Source of the DNA: an uncultured Verrucomicrobia subdivision 3 bacterium
GTDB taxonomy: Bacteria; Verrucomicrobiota; Verrucomicrobiia; Limisphaerales; UBA11358
DNA: 6,779 bases
Assembly (NCBI GenBank): GCA_903861445.1
Contig: CAIOUK010000102.1
Coordinates: forward strand, 1 to 6,779
Direction: 5' to 3'
Both the position numbers and the translations under genes were made by a program. Under the pieces are notes generated by a model. The model saw only the letters and a list, made by a program, of their open reading frames with translations, was not told the origin of the DNA and made no database searches. Shown here one piece after another: positions 1 through 6,559 of the stretch. The number at the start of each line of letters is the position of its first letter. The stretch's first letter is position 1.

Positions 1-1856
1 CGCGCTCGAACCAGTGGTTCAACGTCTATGGAACCGAAGATCGTCTGCCCGGCGAAAGGGGCCACTGGCTGGGTCGCGGGATGAACTGGAATTCCATGTG
101 CGCCATTTGCCACAACACGCGGTTGCACAAAAATTACGATGCCGCCAGCGACACTTATTACACGACGTGGGTGGAACACGGCGTCGGCTGCGAGGCTTGT
201 CACGGGCCGATGAAGAATCACAACGACTGGCAACACGCGAACAAAAATAAAGGGCTGAAAGATCCGACGATCAAAAAATTCACGCGCGACCAGATGACCG
301 AGACCTGCGCGCCGTGTCATTCGCGGCGCGGCGAAACCACCGGCGATTCCCAGCCGGGCGACAGTTATTGGGATAATTATCTGCTCACAATTGTGGACGG
401 CTCGGAACTGTTTTATCCGGACGGCCAGATTCACGACGAGGATTACGAATACACCGCATTCCTCGGCAGCGCGATGCACAACAAAGGTGTGCGTTGTATG
501 GATTGCCACGACATGCACACGATGAAGACGAAGCTGCCGGGCAATTATCTTTGCCTCGCCTGTCACGCCGTGGGCATGACCAACGCGCCGACCATTGATC
601 CGGTGCGCCACAGTCACCATCAAGTTTTTGGCTACAATACCAACGGCGTTTTGGTGAACGCCAATCTCATGGACTACAAGCCGGCGCAGATCAAGGAAAC
701 CGGCGGCGAATGCGTGAACTGCCACATGCCGCAGACGGTTTATATGCAACGCCACTGGCGGCACGATCACGGCTACACGATTCCCGATCCGCTGTTGACC
801 AAGGAATTCGGCATCCCGAACGCCTGCGAACGCTGCCACGCCGACAAGGGCACCGATTGGAATCTCAAATATGTCGAGCAATGGTATGGCACCAACATGA
901 ACCGGCCCTATCGTCAGCGCGGCGAAACGGTCGCGCGCGCCCGCCGGGGCGATGATGCATCGCGCGAGCCGCTGCTCGGCATGTTGGCGACGGATAATAT
1001 TCCTTACTGGCAAGCCGTGGCCGCCGGGCTTTTGCAACGGTGGGCCGGTGAACCCAAAGTTTCCGCCGCGTTGATCGCCCAGTTGAACCACACCAATGCG
1101 CTCGTCCGGCAAATGGTGGTTCAATCGCTGGGCCAATTGGCCGAAGCTGGCCGGCCGGAAATCATCGCCGCGCTCCAGCCGATGTTGAAAGACCCGTCGC
1201 GCAATGTCCGAATGGAAACCGCCCGGCATTTGATGCCCACGCTCGACACGAATTCGCCGGCCGGCCGCGAGTATCTGCACTTTCTCGACCACAACAGCGA
1301 CCAGCCGCTTGGCCAGTTGCAATTGGGCGCATTTGAATTTTTGCGCGGTGATCCGACCAACGCACTTGTGCATTTCCAAAAAGCCGTCGCGTGGGATCCG
1401 TATTCGCCCGGTGTCCGGCGCGAACTGGCGATGGTGTTGAGCCAGTTGGGCCGCGCGCCGGAAGCCGTCACGCAGTTGGAGGCGGCGGTCAAGCTCGCGC
1501 CGAACGATGCTGATTGCCACTACACGCTCGCGCTGGCCCTGAATGAAGCCGGCGAACCCGTCCGCGTCCTGCCGGAACTGGAATTGGCCGTGAAATGCGA
1601 TCCGAATTTTGCCCGCGCCTGGTATAATCTCGGCCTGGCCCGCAGCGCGCAAAACGACAACGCTGGAGCACTGGATGCGCTGGTGCGCGCGGAATCAGCC
1701 GATCCGACCGACCCCCATCCTCCCTATGCCCGCGCGACAATTTTGGCGCACCTGGGTCGGACCAACGAAGCCCGCACCGCCGCCCGCCGCGCGCTGGAAA
1801 TCCAACCGGATTTTCGCGAAGCCCGCACGATGCTCCAGACGCTTGATGAAAATTAG
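1..1856 (+). CDS. Multiheme c-type cytochrome with HEAT and TPR repeats (5' partial)
   Basis: Probable periplasmic electron-transfer protein. The frame is open from position 3 to the left edge, so the ATG at 81 is internal and the N-terminus, including any signal peptide and further hemes, lies outside the window. Counting residues from that ATG, seven CXXCH heme-binding motifs are visible: CAICH 7, CEACH 37, CAPCH 76, CMDCH 139, CLACH 158, CVNCH 211 and CERCH 249. The pattern resembles the cytochrome c554-like class. Residues about 295-400 are alanine/leucine-rich helical HEAT-like repeats (for example the VRQMVVQSLGQLAE and VRMETARHLMP segments). Residues about 412-585 form roughly five TPR units, including AWYNLGLARSAQNDNAGALD. 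The repeats suggest a protein-docking scaffold joined to the heme domain. The electron donor, acceptor or substrate cannot be told from the sequence. Confidence is high for the architecture and low for the specific role. Confidence 0.9.
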   Translation, partial: RSNQWFNVYGTEDRLPGERGHWLGRGMNWNSMCAICHNTRLHKNYDAASDTYYTTWVEHGVGCEACHGPMKNHNDWQHANKNKGLKDPTIKKFTRDQMTETCAPCHSRRGETTGDSQPGDSYWDNYLLTIVDGSELFYPDGQIHDEDYEYTAFLGSAMHNKGVRCMDCHDMHTMKTKLPGNYLCLACHAVGMTNAPTIDPVRHSHHQVFGYNTNGVLVNANLMDYKPAQIKETGGECVNCHMPQTVYMQRHWRHDHGYTIPDPLLTKEFGIPNACERCHADKGTDWNLKYVEQWYGTNMNRPYRQRGETVARARRGDDASREPLLGMLATDNIPYWQAVAAGLLQRWAGEPKVSAALIAQLNHTNALVRQMVVQSLGQLAEAGRPEIIAALQPMLKDPSRNVRMETARHLMPTLDTNSPAGREYLHFLDHNSDQPLGQLQLGAFEFLRGDPTNALVHFQKAVAWDPYSPGVRRELAMVLSQLGRAPEAVTQLEAAVKLAPNDADCHYTLALALNEAGEPVRVLPELELAVKCDPNFARAWYNLGLARSAQNDNAGALDALVRAESADPTDPHPPYARATILAHLGRTNEARTAARRALEIQPDFREARTMLQTLDEN

Positions 1857-1879
1857 TTTTGGCGGTGAAGTTTTGCCAT

Positions 1880-2239
1880 CTACCCACCGTATTTCAGATG
1901 CGCCCAATAAGAGGCTACAGAGTCGCATACTAGGAACAAAGCGTAGACACACACGAGACCTGTAAGAATCTTTGGGAGAAGCGGCTGCCGGGGAGAAAAC
2001 AAAAAACACACGACGCAAATACAGAAGGTGCGAGCCATATCAACCACACCCGGCCACCTGACGTAAGTGATCGTTGTGGGAACCGAATGAGCCGCCATTT
2101 GTGAACCACCAATATAAAGAGCAAGCAGGCTTAAGCCAAAAAATGCGCAACCAATCAACCAACGAATAATTCGGCTATCCGGATTTATGATTTTGAAACT
2201 ATTCTGGACGTAGATAGCAGTCCAGCATATTTGCCTCAA
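1880..2239 (-). CDS. Small membrane protein, unrecognised, TTG start
   Basis: A 119-residue frame that I do not recognise as a family. Three hydrophobic stretches are visible at about 27-45 (WLIGCAFFGLSLLALYIGG), 66-82 and 90-110 (ILTGLVCVYALFLVCDSVAS), separated by short polar or basic loops, so it is probably an inner-membrane protein. It is cysteine-rich (six Cys) with no evident metal-binding motif. The start is a TTG at 2239. An in-frame TAA lies six codons upstream and there is no ATG or GTG between, while GGAG sits four bases before the TTG, which is slightly close. The coding stretch is visibly less GC-rich than both neighbours. It converges with the cytochrome gene (23 bp between stops) and diverges from the xylulokinase. 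No competing frame explains this stretch. It could still be a degenerate or non-coding region, because only membrane topology and a plausible start support it. Confidence 0.5.
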   Translation of the reverse strand: MRQICWTAIYVQNSFKIINPDSRIIRWLIGCAFFGLSLLALYIGGSQMAAHSVPTTITYVRWPGVVDMARTFCICVVCFLFSPRQPLLPKILTGLVCVYALFLVCDSVASYWAHLKYGG

Positions 2240-2337
2240 GTAACTCCAGACGCTTTAAACCCAGCTGTCACCCACGGGAGCCGAAACGGAACGCACAACG
2301 CTTTTAATTCGCCTTTGCTGGCGGGATTTGATTAAAT

Positions 2338-3927
2338 ATGGAAATTATGGGCAAACTTTTCCTTGGACTCGATTCCAGCACCCAGAGCTTGAGCGCCGTA
2401 GTCATCGACCTCGACGCGCAAAAAGTCATCTACGAAAAATCGCTCAACTTCGACGAGGCGCTGCCGCAATTCAAAACCAAGCACGGCGTGCTGCCCAACC
2501 GCGACCCGCTGGTGAAACACAGTTCGCCCCTGCTCTGGGCGGCCGCGTTGGATCTGCTGTTCACGCAGATGAAAAAGGACAAGGTCGCGCTCGGAAAAAT
2601 TCTCGCCATCAGCGGCAGCGGCCAGCAACACGGCTCCGTTTACCTCACGGAAAAAGCCACGGAAGTATTGGCGGCGCTAGACCCAAAAAAATCTCTGGTG
2701 GAAAATCTCGACGGCGTGTTCGCGCGTAAGACTTCACCCATCTGGATGGATTCCTCGACCGCGAAGGAATGCGCCGAGATCCGCAAAAAACTCGGCGGCA
2801 TCAAGTTCACCGCCTCGCGCACCGGCTCGGACACGTTCGAACGCTTCACCGGCCCGCAGGTCCGCAAGTTTTACAAGACCGAACCCAAGGCTTACGACAA
2901 GACCGCGCACATCGCGCTGGTTAGCTCATTCATGGCGTCGCTGCTCGCCGGAAAAATCGCGCCAATTGATTTCGGCGACGGCGCGGGGATGAACCTCATG
3001 GACATCCGCCGAAAAAATTGGAACCACGATGCGCTCAAGGCCACTGCGCCCAGCCTCGTGAAGAAACTGCCGCTCCTCGCCGATTCCGGCAAGGTCATCG
3101 GTCCTGTCAGTTCTTACTTCGTTACTAAATTCGGCGTTAATCCCGAAGCCCTCGCCACCGTCTGGACCGGCGACAATCCCGCGAGCGTCATCGGCCTCGG
3201 CCTCACCAAGCCCGGTCAGGTCGCCATCAGCCTCGGCACGAGCGACACATTTTTCGGCACGATGGAAATCTGCCACACCGACGAGAATGGCGAAGGCCAC
3301 GTCTTCGGTTCGCCCACCGGCGGCTACATGACGCTGATCTGTTTTAAGAACGGTTCGCTCGCGCGCGAAAAAATCCGCGACCAATACGGTCTCAAGGATT
3401 GGTCGGCATTCGGCAAATTGCTCGCGCAAACGCCGCCCGGCAACAACGGCGGTGTGATCCTGCCGTGGTTCGAAGCGGAAATCGTCCCGCGCTCCAACAA
3501 ATCCGGCGTGCAACGGTTTGATCTCGACGAGAAGGATGCTGCGGCAAACTGCCGCGCCGTGTTCGAAGCGCAGGCGCTCTCCATGCGGCTGCACTCGCAG
3601 TGGATGTTGGTTGCGCCGGAAAAGATTCTGGTCACCGGCGGCGCCGCGAACAATCCCCAGCTTTTGCAGGTGATTGCTGACGTGATGCATTGCCGCGTGC
3701 AGCGCATCGAAGTTTCCAAGAGCGCCGCGCTCGGAGCGGCGTTGTCGGCCGCGCACGGCTGGTTGGTAGCCGCGAATAAAAATCCCAAGTGGGACAAACT
3801 TGTGGCCGGCTTCACCAAGCCGGTGGCGGGCAGCGAAATCCAGCCGGACAAAAAGGCGGCGAAAATTTACGACAAGCTCGTGGAAAAATATGCCGCCTGC
3901 GAAAGCGACGCGTTGGATGGCGTTTGA
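2338..3927 (+). CDS. xylB: Xylulokinase, FGGY family, eukaryotic XYLB-like
   Basis: ATP-dependent kinase that phosphorylates D-xylulose to D-xylulose 5-phosphate, feeding the pentose phosphate pathway in the cytoplasm. It is 529 residues, full length for the family. The N-terminal actin-like ATPase fold opens with LGLDSSTQSLSAVVID (residues 9-24). ISGSGQQHGSVYL (91-103) and SPIWMDSSTAKEC (133-145) are sugar-site segments. GSDTFERFTGPQ (163-174) and DGAGMNL (214-220) follow. TGDNPAS (277-283) carries Asp279, the probable catalytic base. ISLGTSDTFFG (297-307) and VTGGAANNPQLLQVIAD (432-448) form the ATP-binding C-terminal lobe. These segments match the animal-type XYLB pattern from memory much better than E. 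coli XylB. ATG at 2338 or the ATG three codons later (2347) are both possible starts, and neither has a clear Shine-Dalgarno. No xylose isomerase or transporter is adjacent. The FGGY assignment is very secure. The xylulose substrate is inferred from similarity. Confidence 0.9.
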   Translation: MEIMGKLFLGLDSSTQSLSAVVIDLDAQKVIYEKSLNFDEALPQFKTKHGVLPNRDPLVKHSSPLLWAAALDLLFTQMKKDKVALGKILAISGSGQQHGSVYLTEKATEVLAALDPKKSLVENLDGVFARKTSPIWMDSSTAKECAEIRKKLGGIKFTASRTGSDTFERFTGPQVRKFYKTEPKAYDKTAHIALVSSFMASLLAGKIAPIDFGDGAGMNLMDIRRKNWNHDALKATAPSLVKKLPLLADSGKVIGPVSSYFVTKFGVNPEALATVWTGDNPASVIGLGLTKPGQVAISLGTSDTFFGTMEICHTDENGEGHVFGSPTGGYMTLICFKNGSLAREKIRDQYGLKDWSAFGKLLAQTPPGNNGGVILPWFEAEIVPRSNKSGVQRFDLDEKDAAANCRAVFEAQALSMRLHSQWMLVAPEKILVTGGAANNPQLLQVIADVMHCRVQRIEVSKSAALGAALSAAHGWLVAANKNPKWDKLVAGFTKPVAGSEIQPDKKAAKIYDKLVEKYAACESDALDGV

Positions 3928-3976
3928 GGCGACTCAAATTCACTTCAATCGCCCTCTGCGACATTTTAGATTTCAG

Positions 3977-4020
3977 GTGGCTCGTTTTTTTGAAGCTAAA
4001 AACTTTCAGCCACATTTGTT
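3977..4020 (+). terminator. Possible intrinsic terminator of the xylulokinase gene
   Basis: GTGGCT (3977-3982) can pair with AGCCAC (4008-4013), and inside it GTTTTT (3984-3989) with AAAAAC (3998-4003). This leaves an 8-base loop and a small internal bulge. The 3' side runs into ATTTGTTT. The hairpin starts 50 bp after the kinase stop and ends just before the tRNA-derived sequence. The stem is AT-rich in the middle and the T tract is interrupted, so this is a moderate candidate only. Confidence 0.35.
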
Positions 4021-4029
4021 TATGAGGCT

Positions 4030-4067
4030 TGGAGCGGGTGAAGGGAATCGAACCCTCGTCTCGATGC
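4030..4067 (-). other. tRNA-Gly 3' fragment: att site and element boundary
   Basis: Read on the minus strand, this is the 3' part of a tRNA. It comprises T-stem GAGGG (4057-4053), T-loop TTCGATT (4052-4046), T-stem CCCTT (4045-4041), acceptor strand CACCCGC (4040-4034), U73 and CCA (4032-4030). The CACCCGC acceptor strand with U73 is typical of bacterial tRNA-Gly. No matching D-arm, anticodon stem or 5' acceptor GCGGGTG precedes it, so it is not a complete tRNA gene. Upstream of about 4058 the tRNA-like match becomes doubtful, so the identical core may be only about 28-38 bp. The CCA end faces the chromosome-like kinase gene, and the integrase lies on the other side. That is the geometry of the displaced att copy after integration into a tRNA 3' end. 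Confidence 0.75.
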
Positions 4068-4133
4068 CAGCCACACAATCTCACAAAACACAATACTATC
4101 AATGGTCTGCGGCATCGCTTGATTTCGGCGTTG

Positions 4134-4156
4134 TTATGACTTAACTTATGACTTAA
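4134..4156 (+). repeat. Tandem direct repeat TTATGACTTAA before integrase
   Basis: TTATGACTTAA occurs exactly twice (4134-4144 and 4146-4156) with a 12-base period, ending four bases before the integrase ATG. It occupies the place where a ribosome binding site would be, and no Shine-Dalgarno is present. Candidate roles are integrase or excisionase arm-type binding sites, or an autoregulatory operator. The exact repeat is seen directly and the role is inferred. Confidence 0.55.
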
Positions 4157-4160
4157 TTAT

Positions 4161-5297
4161 ATGGCCTCTCTACATAAAGACCCGCGCGGCAAGTCTCCAT
4201 ACTGGTATTGCGCTTACACGCTGCCCGATGGACGCCGCACTTTTCGCAGCACCAAACAGACCAGCCGGAAACTCGCTATGGGCATCGGTCTGGAGTGGGA
4301 AAAATGCGCCAATCAAGGGCGCGACGGCACCTTTACCGAAGCTCAAGCCCGCAAGGTATTAAACACCATCCTCGAAAACACCGGCCAAGCGCCGATGCAA
4401 TCCGAGACAATAAAGGAATACCTGAATAACTGGCTCAACGGCAAGGAACTGGCCAACAAGCCCCGCACGGCGGAGCGTTACCGCATCGTCGTTGACAAAT
4501 TTCTAACCAGTTTGGGGGCCAAGTCCCGTCATCAATTGGGGGCGCTCACCGTCCGCGACTTGGAAAAATTCCGCAACGAGTCAATGGCTGAAGGCAAAGC
4601 TCCCAAGACTATCACCATTGAAATCAAAATTCTCCGCACCGTCTTGAACGTCGCCAGACGACAGGGGCGCATCAGCACCAATCCCGCCGAAGCCGTTGAC
4701 CTGCCCAAAGTCGTGTCTCATACGCGCGACGTGTTCACGCCGGAGCAGGTGCGATTGCTGCTGACTACGGCCAAAGGTGAATGGCAGACAGCCATCCTTG
4801 GCGGCTACTACCTTGGCGCGCGGTTGAGCGACGTGATAAACCTGACATGGGAGAACGTGAACTTGACCGGCGGCATCATCACCTACGAGCAACGCAAGAC
4901 CGGCAAGACCGTCACGGCTCCGTTGCATCCAGACCTGAAAGAACACCTGATGAAGATGGCCGGAGACAACCCACGCGCACCGCTCTGCCCTGCCCTCCAG
5001 CGGCGCAGCGTTGGCGGGCGCAAGGGGTTGTCGGTGACGTTCACCAACATCATGCGTGACGCAGGCATTGGACAGCACCAAGTCAAAGGTAAGGGCAAAG
5101 AGGGGCGGAAGTTCTCCAAGCTCTCATTCCACAGCCTACGCCATACGTTCACCAGTGCGCTCGCCAACGCTGGAATCCCCGCCGAAGTGCGCCAGAAGCT
5201 CACCGGCCACGCGGACGCCGCCATGCACCAGAAATACACGCATCTGGAATTGGAGCCGTTGCAAGCCGCGATTGCCAAGCTGCCAAGCGTTTTATAG
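4161..5297 (+). CDS. Tyrosine recombinase / site-specific integrase
   Basis: Catalyses integration, and with a directionality factor excision, between the element's att site and the tRNA gene. It is 378 residues, normal for the family. The N-terminus (about 12-40, PYWYCAYTLPDGRRTFRSTK) looks like the small beta-stranded arm-binding domain. Residues about 80-175 are the helical SAM-like core-binding domain. About 190-378 is the catalytic domain. The full catalytic set is visible: Arg221 in GARLSDVINLTW, Lys246 in EQRKTGK, His324 and Arg327 in HSLRHTF, His350 in LTGHAD, and nucleophile Tyr359 in KYTHLE. It therefore appears intact and probably active. The ATG at 4161 is chosen because the characteristic N-terminal segment begins immediately after it and the next in-frame Met is 39 codons later. 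There is no Shine-Dalgarno, and a direct repeat abuts the start. It lies 93 bp inside the tRNA-Gly fragment and converges with the ATPase gene. Confidence 0.95.
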   Translation: MASLHKDPRGKSPYWYCAYTLPDGRRTFRSTKQTSRKLAMGIGLEWEKCANQGRDGTFTEAQARKVLNTILENTGQAPMQSETIKEYLNNWLNGKELANKPRTAERYRIVVDKFLTSLGAKSRHQLGALTVRDLEKFRNESMAEGKAPKTITIEIKILRTVLNVARRQGRISTNPAEAVDLPKVVSHTRDVFTPEQVRLLLTTAKGEWQTAILGGYYLGARLSDVINLTWENVNLTGGIITYEQRKTGKTVTAPLHPDLKEHLMKMAGDNPRAPLCPALQRRSVGGRKGLSVTFTNIMRDAGIGQHQVKGKGKEGRKFSKLSFHSLRHTFTSALANAGIPAEVRQKLTGHADAAMHQKYTHLELEPLQAAIAKLPSVL

Positions 5298-5306
5298 TGG
5301 CTACAC

Positions 5307-5353
5307 GAGACAGACTTTTCACGCCCCTTTAAGGGGGGCGTTGAAAGTGTCTC
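5307..5353. repeat. Imperfect inverted repeat between convergent genes
   Basis: GAGACA (5307-5312) pairs with TGTCTC (5348-5353), CTTTTC with GAAAG around 5315-5320/5343-5347, and ACGCCCC (5321-5327) with GGGGCGT (5335-5341). The loop is 7 bases, giving about 18 paired bases with small bulges. It fills the 68-bp gap between the integrase stop (5297) and the ATPase stop (5366). It could act as a two-way terminator or transcript 3'-end stabiliser. However, the T tract lies in the left arm and the A tract in the right arm on the + strand, opposite to a normal intrinsic terminator. Confidence 0.6.
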
Positions 5354-5365
5354 TTGGTGGACTTT

Positions 5366-6559
5366 TCAAACCGATTTTCTCTGAATTGTCTTTGAAATAT
5401 CTTCTTGAAAATGCCCCATGCCAGCGACCTGCTCTGCTGGTTGCGGCTTGCGAGCGATGAGTTTGGCGGCGTTGGTGCCGGGGCGTTTAATTCTCCATTC
5501 ATGCAATTCACCGCTGGTGAGCATTGCGTCAAGATAAGCGCGGCCTTTTTGGTGGTTGCCGTAGCGGTCTTTCCATAGGTCAATTAGCGAAGTCTTGGCT
5601 ATCGGCCTATCCAGCGGCACCAACGCCTTCAAATCCTCGGCAGTCGGCACCCGCTTAACCAGTGCTGTCGGCAATTCGTCGGGCTGAACTTCGCGCCAGC
5701 ATATCACCCCAGATTCCTGTGAATGACCGATGCTTTTACTAAAGACTTTTTCTCCGGTGTCATCACGCCAACCAATTCGCCCGCCACGCTTGGCGGCGCA
5801 GAGTTCAAAGATTTTGTGCGAACCGACGGAACGCACTGCGATGACTGCACGCGCCCAATTCGCCCATTCCGCACTCCCTGCGCCTAAATAAGCAAAGTCT
5901 CCGGCCTGCCAGTCAGGCTTCTCGCGGCCTTTCGCTGGTTTGTTGGTATGATGGATAACGACGCATCCACAGTTGGATTTGTGTAACAGTGGATTCAGTC
6001 CATTGCGAAGAAATGCACCAACATCTTTCTGTGAGAGAGCGTCACCGCCGATGTAGGCAAGTGCGGGGTCAATCCACACAAGGTCTGGCTTATGTAATTC
6101 CAACAATGGGGCAAGGGTTGAGTCACAAAACATCTGCCCCGTTCGTGTGTCTTCTGTTGCTATAATTATATTATCGCAAGCAACTTCAACATCTTCTAAC
6201 GATAGGTGTAGTCCGGCAATCACGCCGTCGCGCATCTCCGCAAGGTCGCCCTCGTCATTCTCAGCCTGAATGACCAGTGAGCGAAGCGGACGTGTAGGGC
6301 AAATTCCAAAAAAATCTTTTCCTAGCGCAAATTGTATCGCCGCCTGCATTGCTATTGCCGACTTCCCGATTCCAGTGGGGCCAACTAACAACAACCCACC
6401 ACCTCGACACAAGTATCCATTTTTCAATAGTTCACTTGGGTCGTTCTCGATTCGCCCAGCAAGTTCGCCTAGTTTTTTTGCCACCGGCGGTAAGGTTTTT
6501 GGCAGCTCATCAAATATAGGCACGTCAAGGATGCCCGGTGTATCAAGTAGCGGATTCAT
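5366..6559 (-). CDS. RepA-like / AAA_25 RecA-fold ATPase, probable replicative helicase
   Basis: Predicted cytoplasmic P-loop ATPase of the RecA/RepA type, the class that includes hexameric plasmid and phage helicases. Its role is probably in replication of the mobile element. From the chosen start it has 397 residues. Walker A is GPTGIGKS (60-67, Lys66). The VIQAENDEGDLAEMR segment (96-110) carries the acidic residue Glu100 in the usual position after strand 2. Walker B is LVWIDP (160-165, Asp164). HHTNK (203-207) is the sensor-type motif, and GSAEWANWARAV (228-239) carries an Arg in the place of the family's finger-like Arg. Residues about 305-372 resemble a winged-helix tail. The ATG at 6559 is preferred over an in-frame codon 57 bases upstream because GGAGG lies six bases before it. 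It overlaps the end of the primase gene, implying one transcript and coupled translation. ATPase fold is secure. Helicase activity is inferred. Confidence 0.85.
   Translation of the reverse strand: MNPLLDTPGILDVPIFDELPKTLPPVAKKLGELAGRIENDPSELLKNGYLCRGGGLLLVGPTGIGKSAIAMQAAIQFALGKDFFGICPTRPLRSLVIQAENDEGDLAEMRDGVIAGLHLSLEDVEVACDNIIIATEDTRTGQMFCDSTLAPLLELHKPDLVWIDPALAYIGGDALSQKDVGAFLRNGLNPLLHKSNCGCVVIHHTNKPAKGREKPDWQAGDFAYLGAGSAEWANWARAVIAVRSVGSHKIFELCAAKRGGRIGWRDDTGEKVFSKSIGHSQESGVICWREVQPDELPTALVKRVPTAEDLKALVPLDRPIAKTSLIDLWKDRYGNHQKGRAYLDAMLTSGELHEWRIKRPGTNAAKLIARKPQPAEQVAGMGHFQEDISKTIQRKSV

Noticed and set aside
81..83. The ATG at 81 as the real start of the cytochrome.
   Set aside because: The frame stays open to the left edge, and its upstream residues (for example NQWFNVYGTEDRLPGERGHW) look like continuing protein. 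The first heme would otherwise come only six residues after the start with no signal peptide.
2926..3756. A long 276-residue minus-strand frame inside the kinase gene.
   Set aside because: It is opposite a clearly conserved FGGY kinase, shows no recognisable motif, and has the Arg/His/Ala-rich composition typical of an antisense shadow in GC-rich DNA.
4030..4110. A complete tRNA gene on the minus strand.
   Set aside because: The T-arm and acceptor 3' strand are good, but the required 5' acceptor GCGGGTG, D-arm and a pairing anticodon stem are absent from the next 80 bases.
3800..4144. A 114-residue + strand frame crossing the kinase end and the tRNA fragment, ending with GAGEGNRTLV-type sequence.
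   Set aside because: This peptide pattern is a well-known false protein made by translating the antisense of tRNA genes. The first part is a shadow of the kinase. It supports the tRNA-derived nature of the site instead.
5648..5654. A GCGGGTG on the minus strand that could be the missing 5' acceptor strand of the tRNA.
   Set aside because: It is not followed by a D-arm-like sequence, it lies inside the ATPase coding region, and it is 1.6 kb from the fragment, so it is a chance match.
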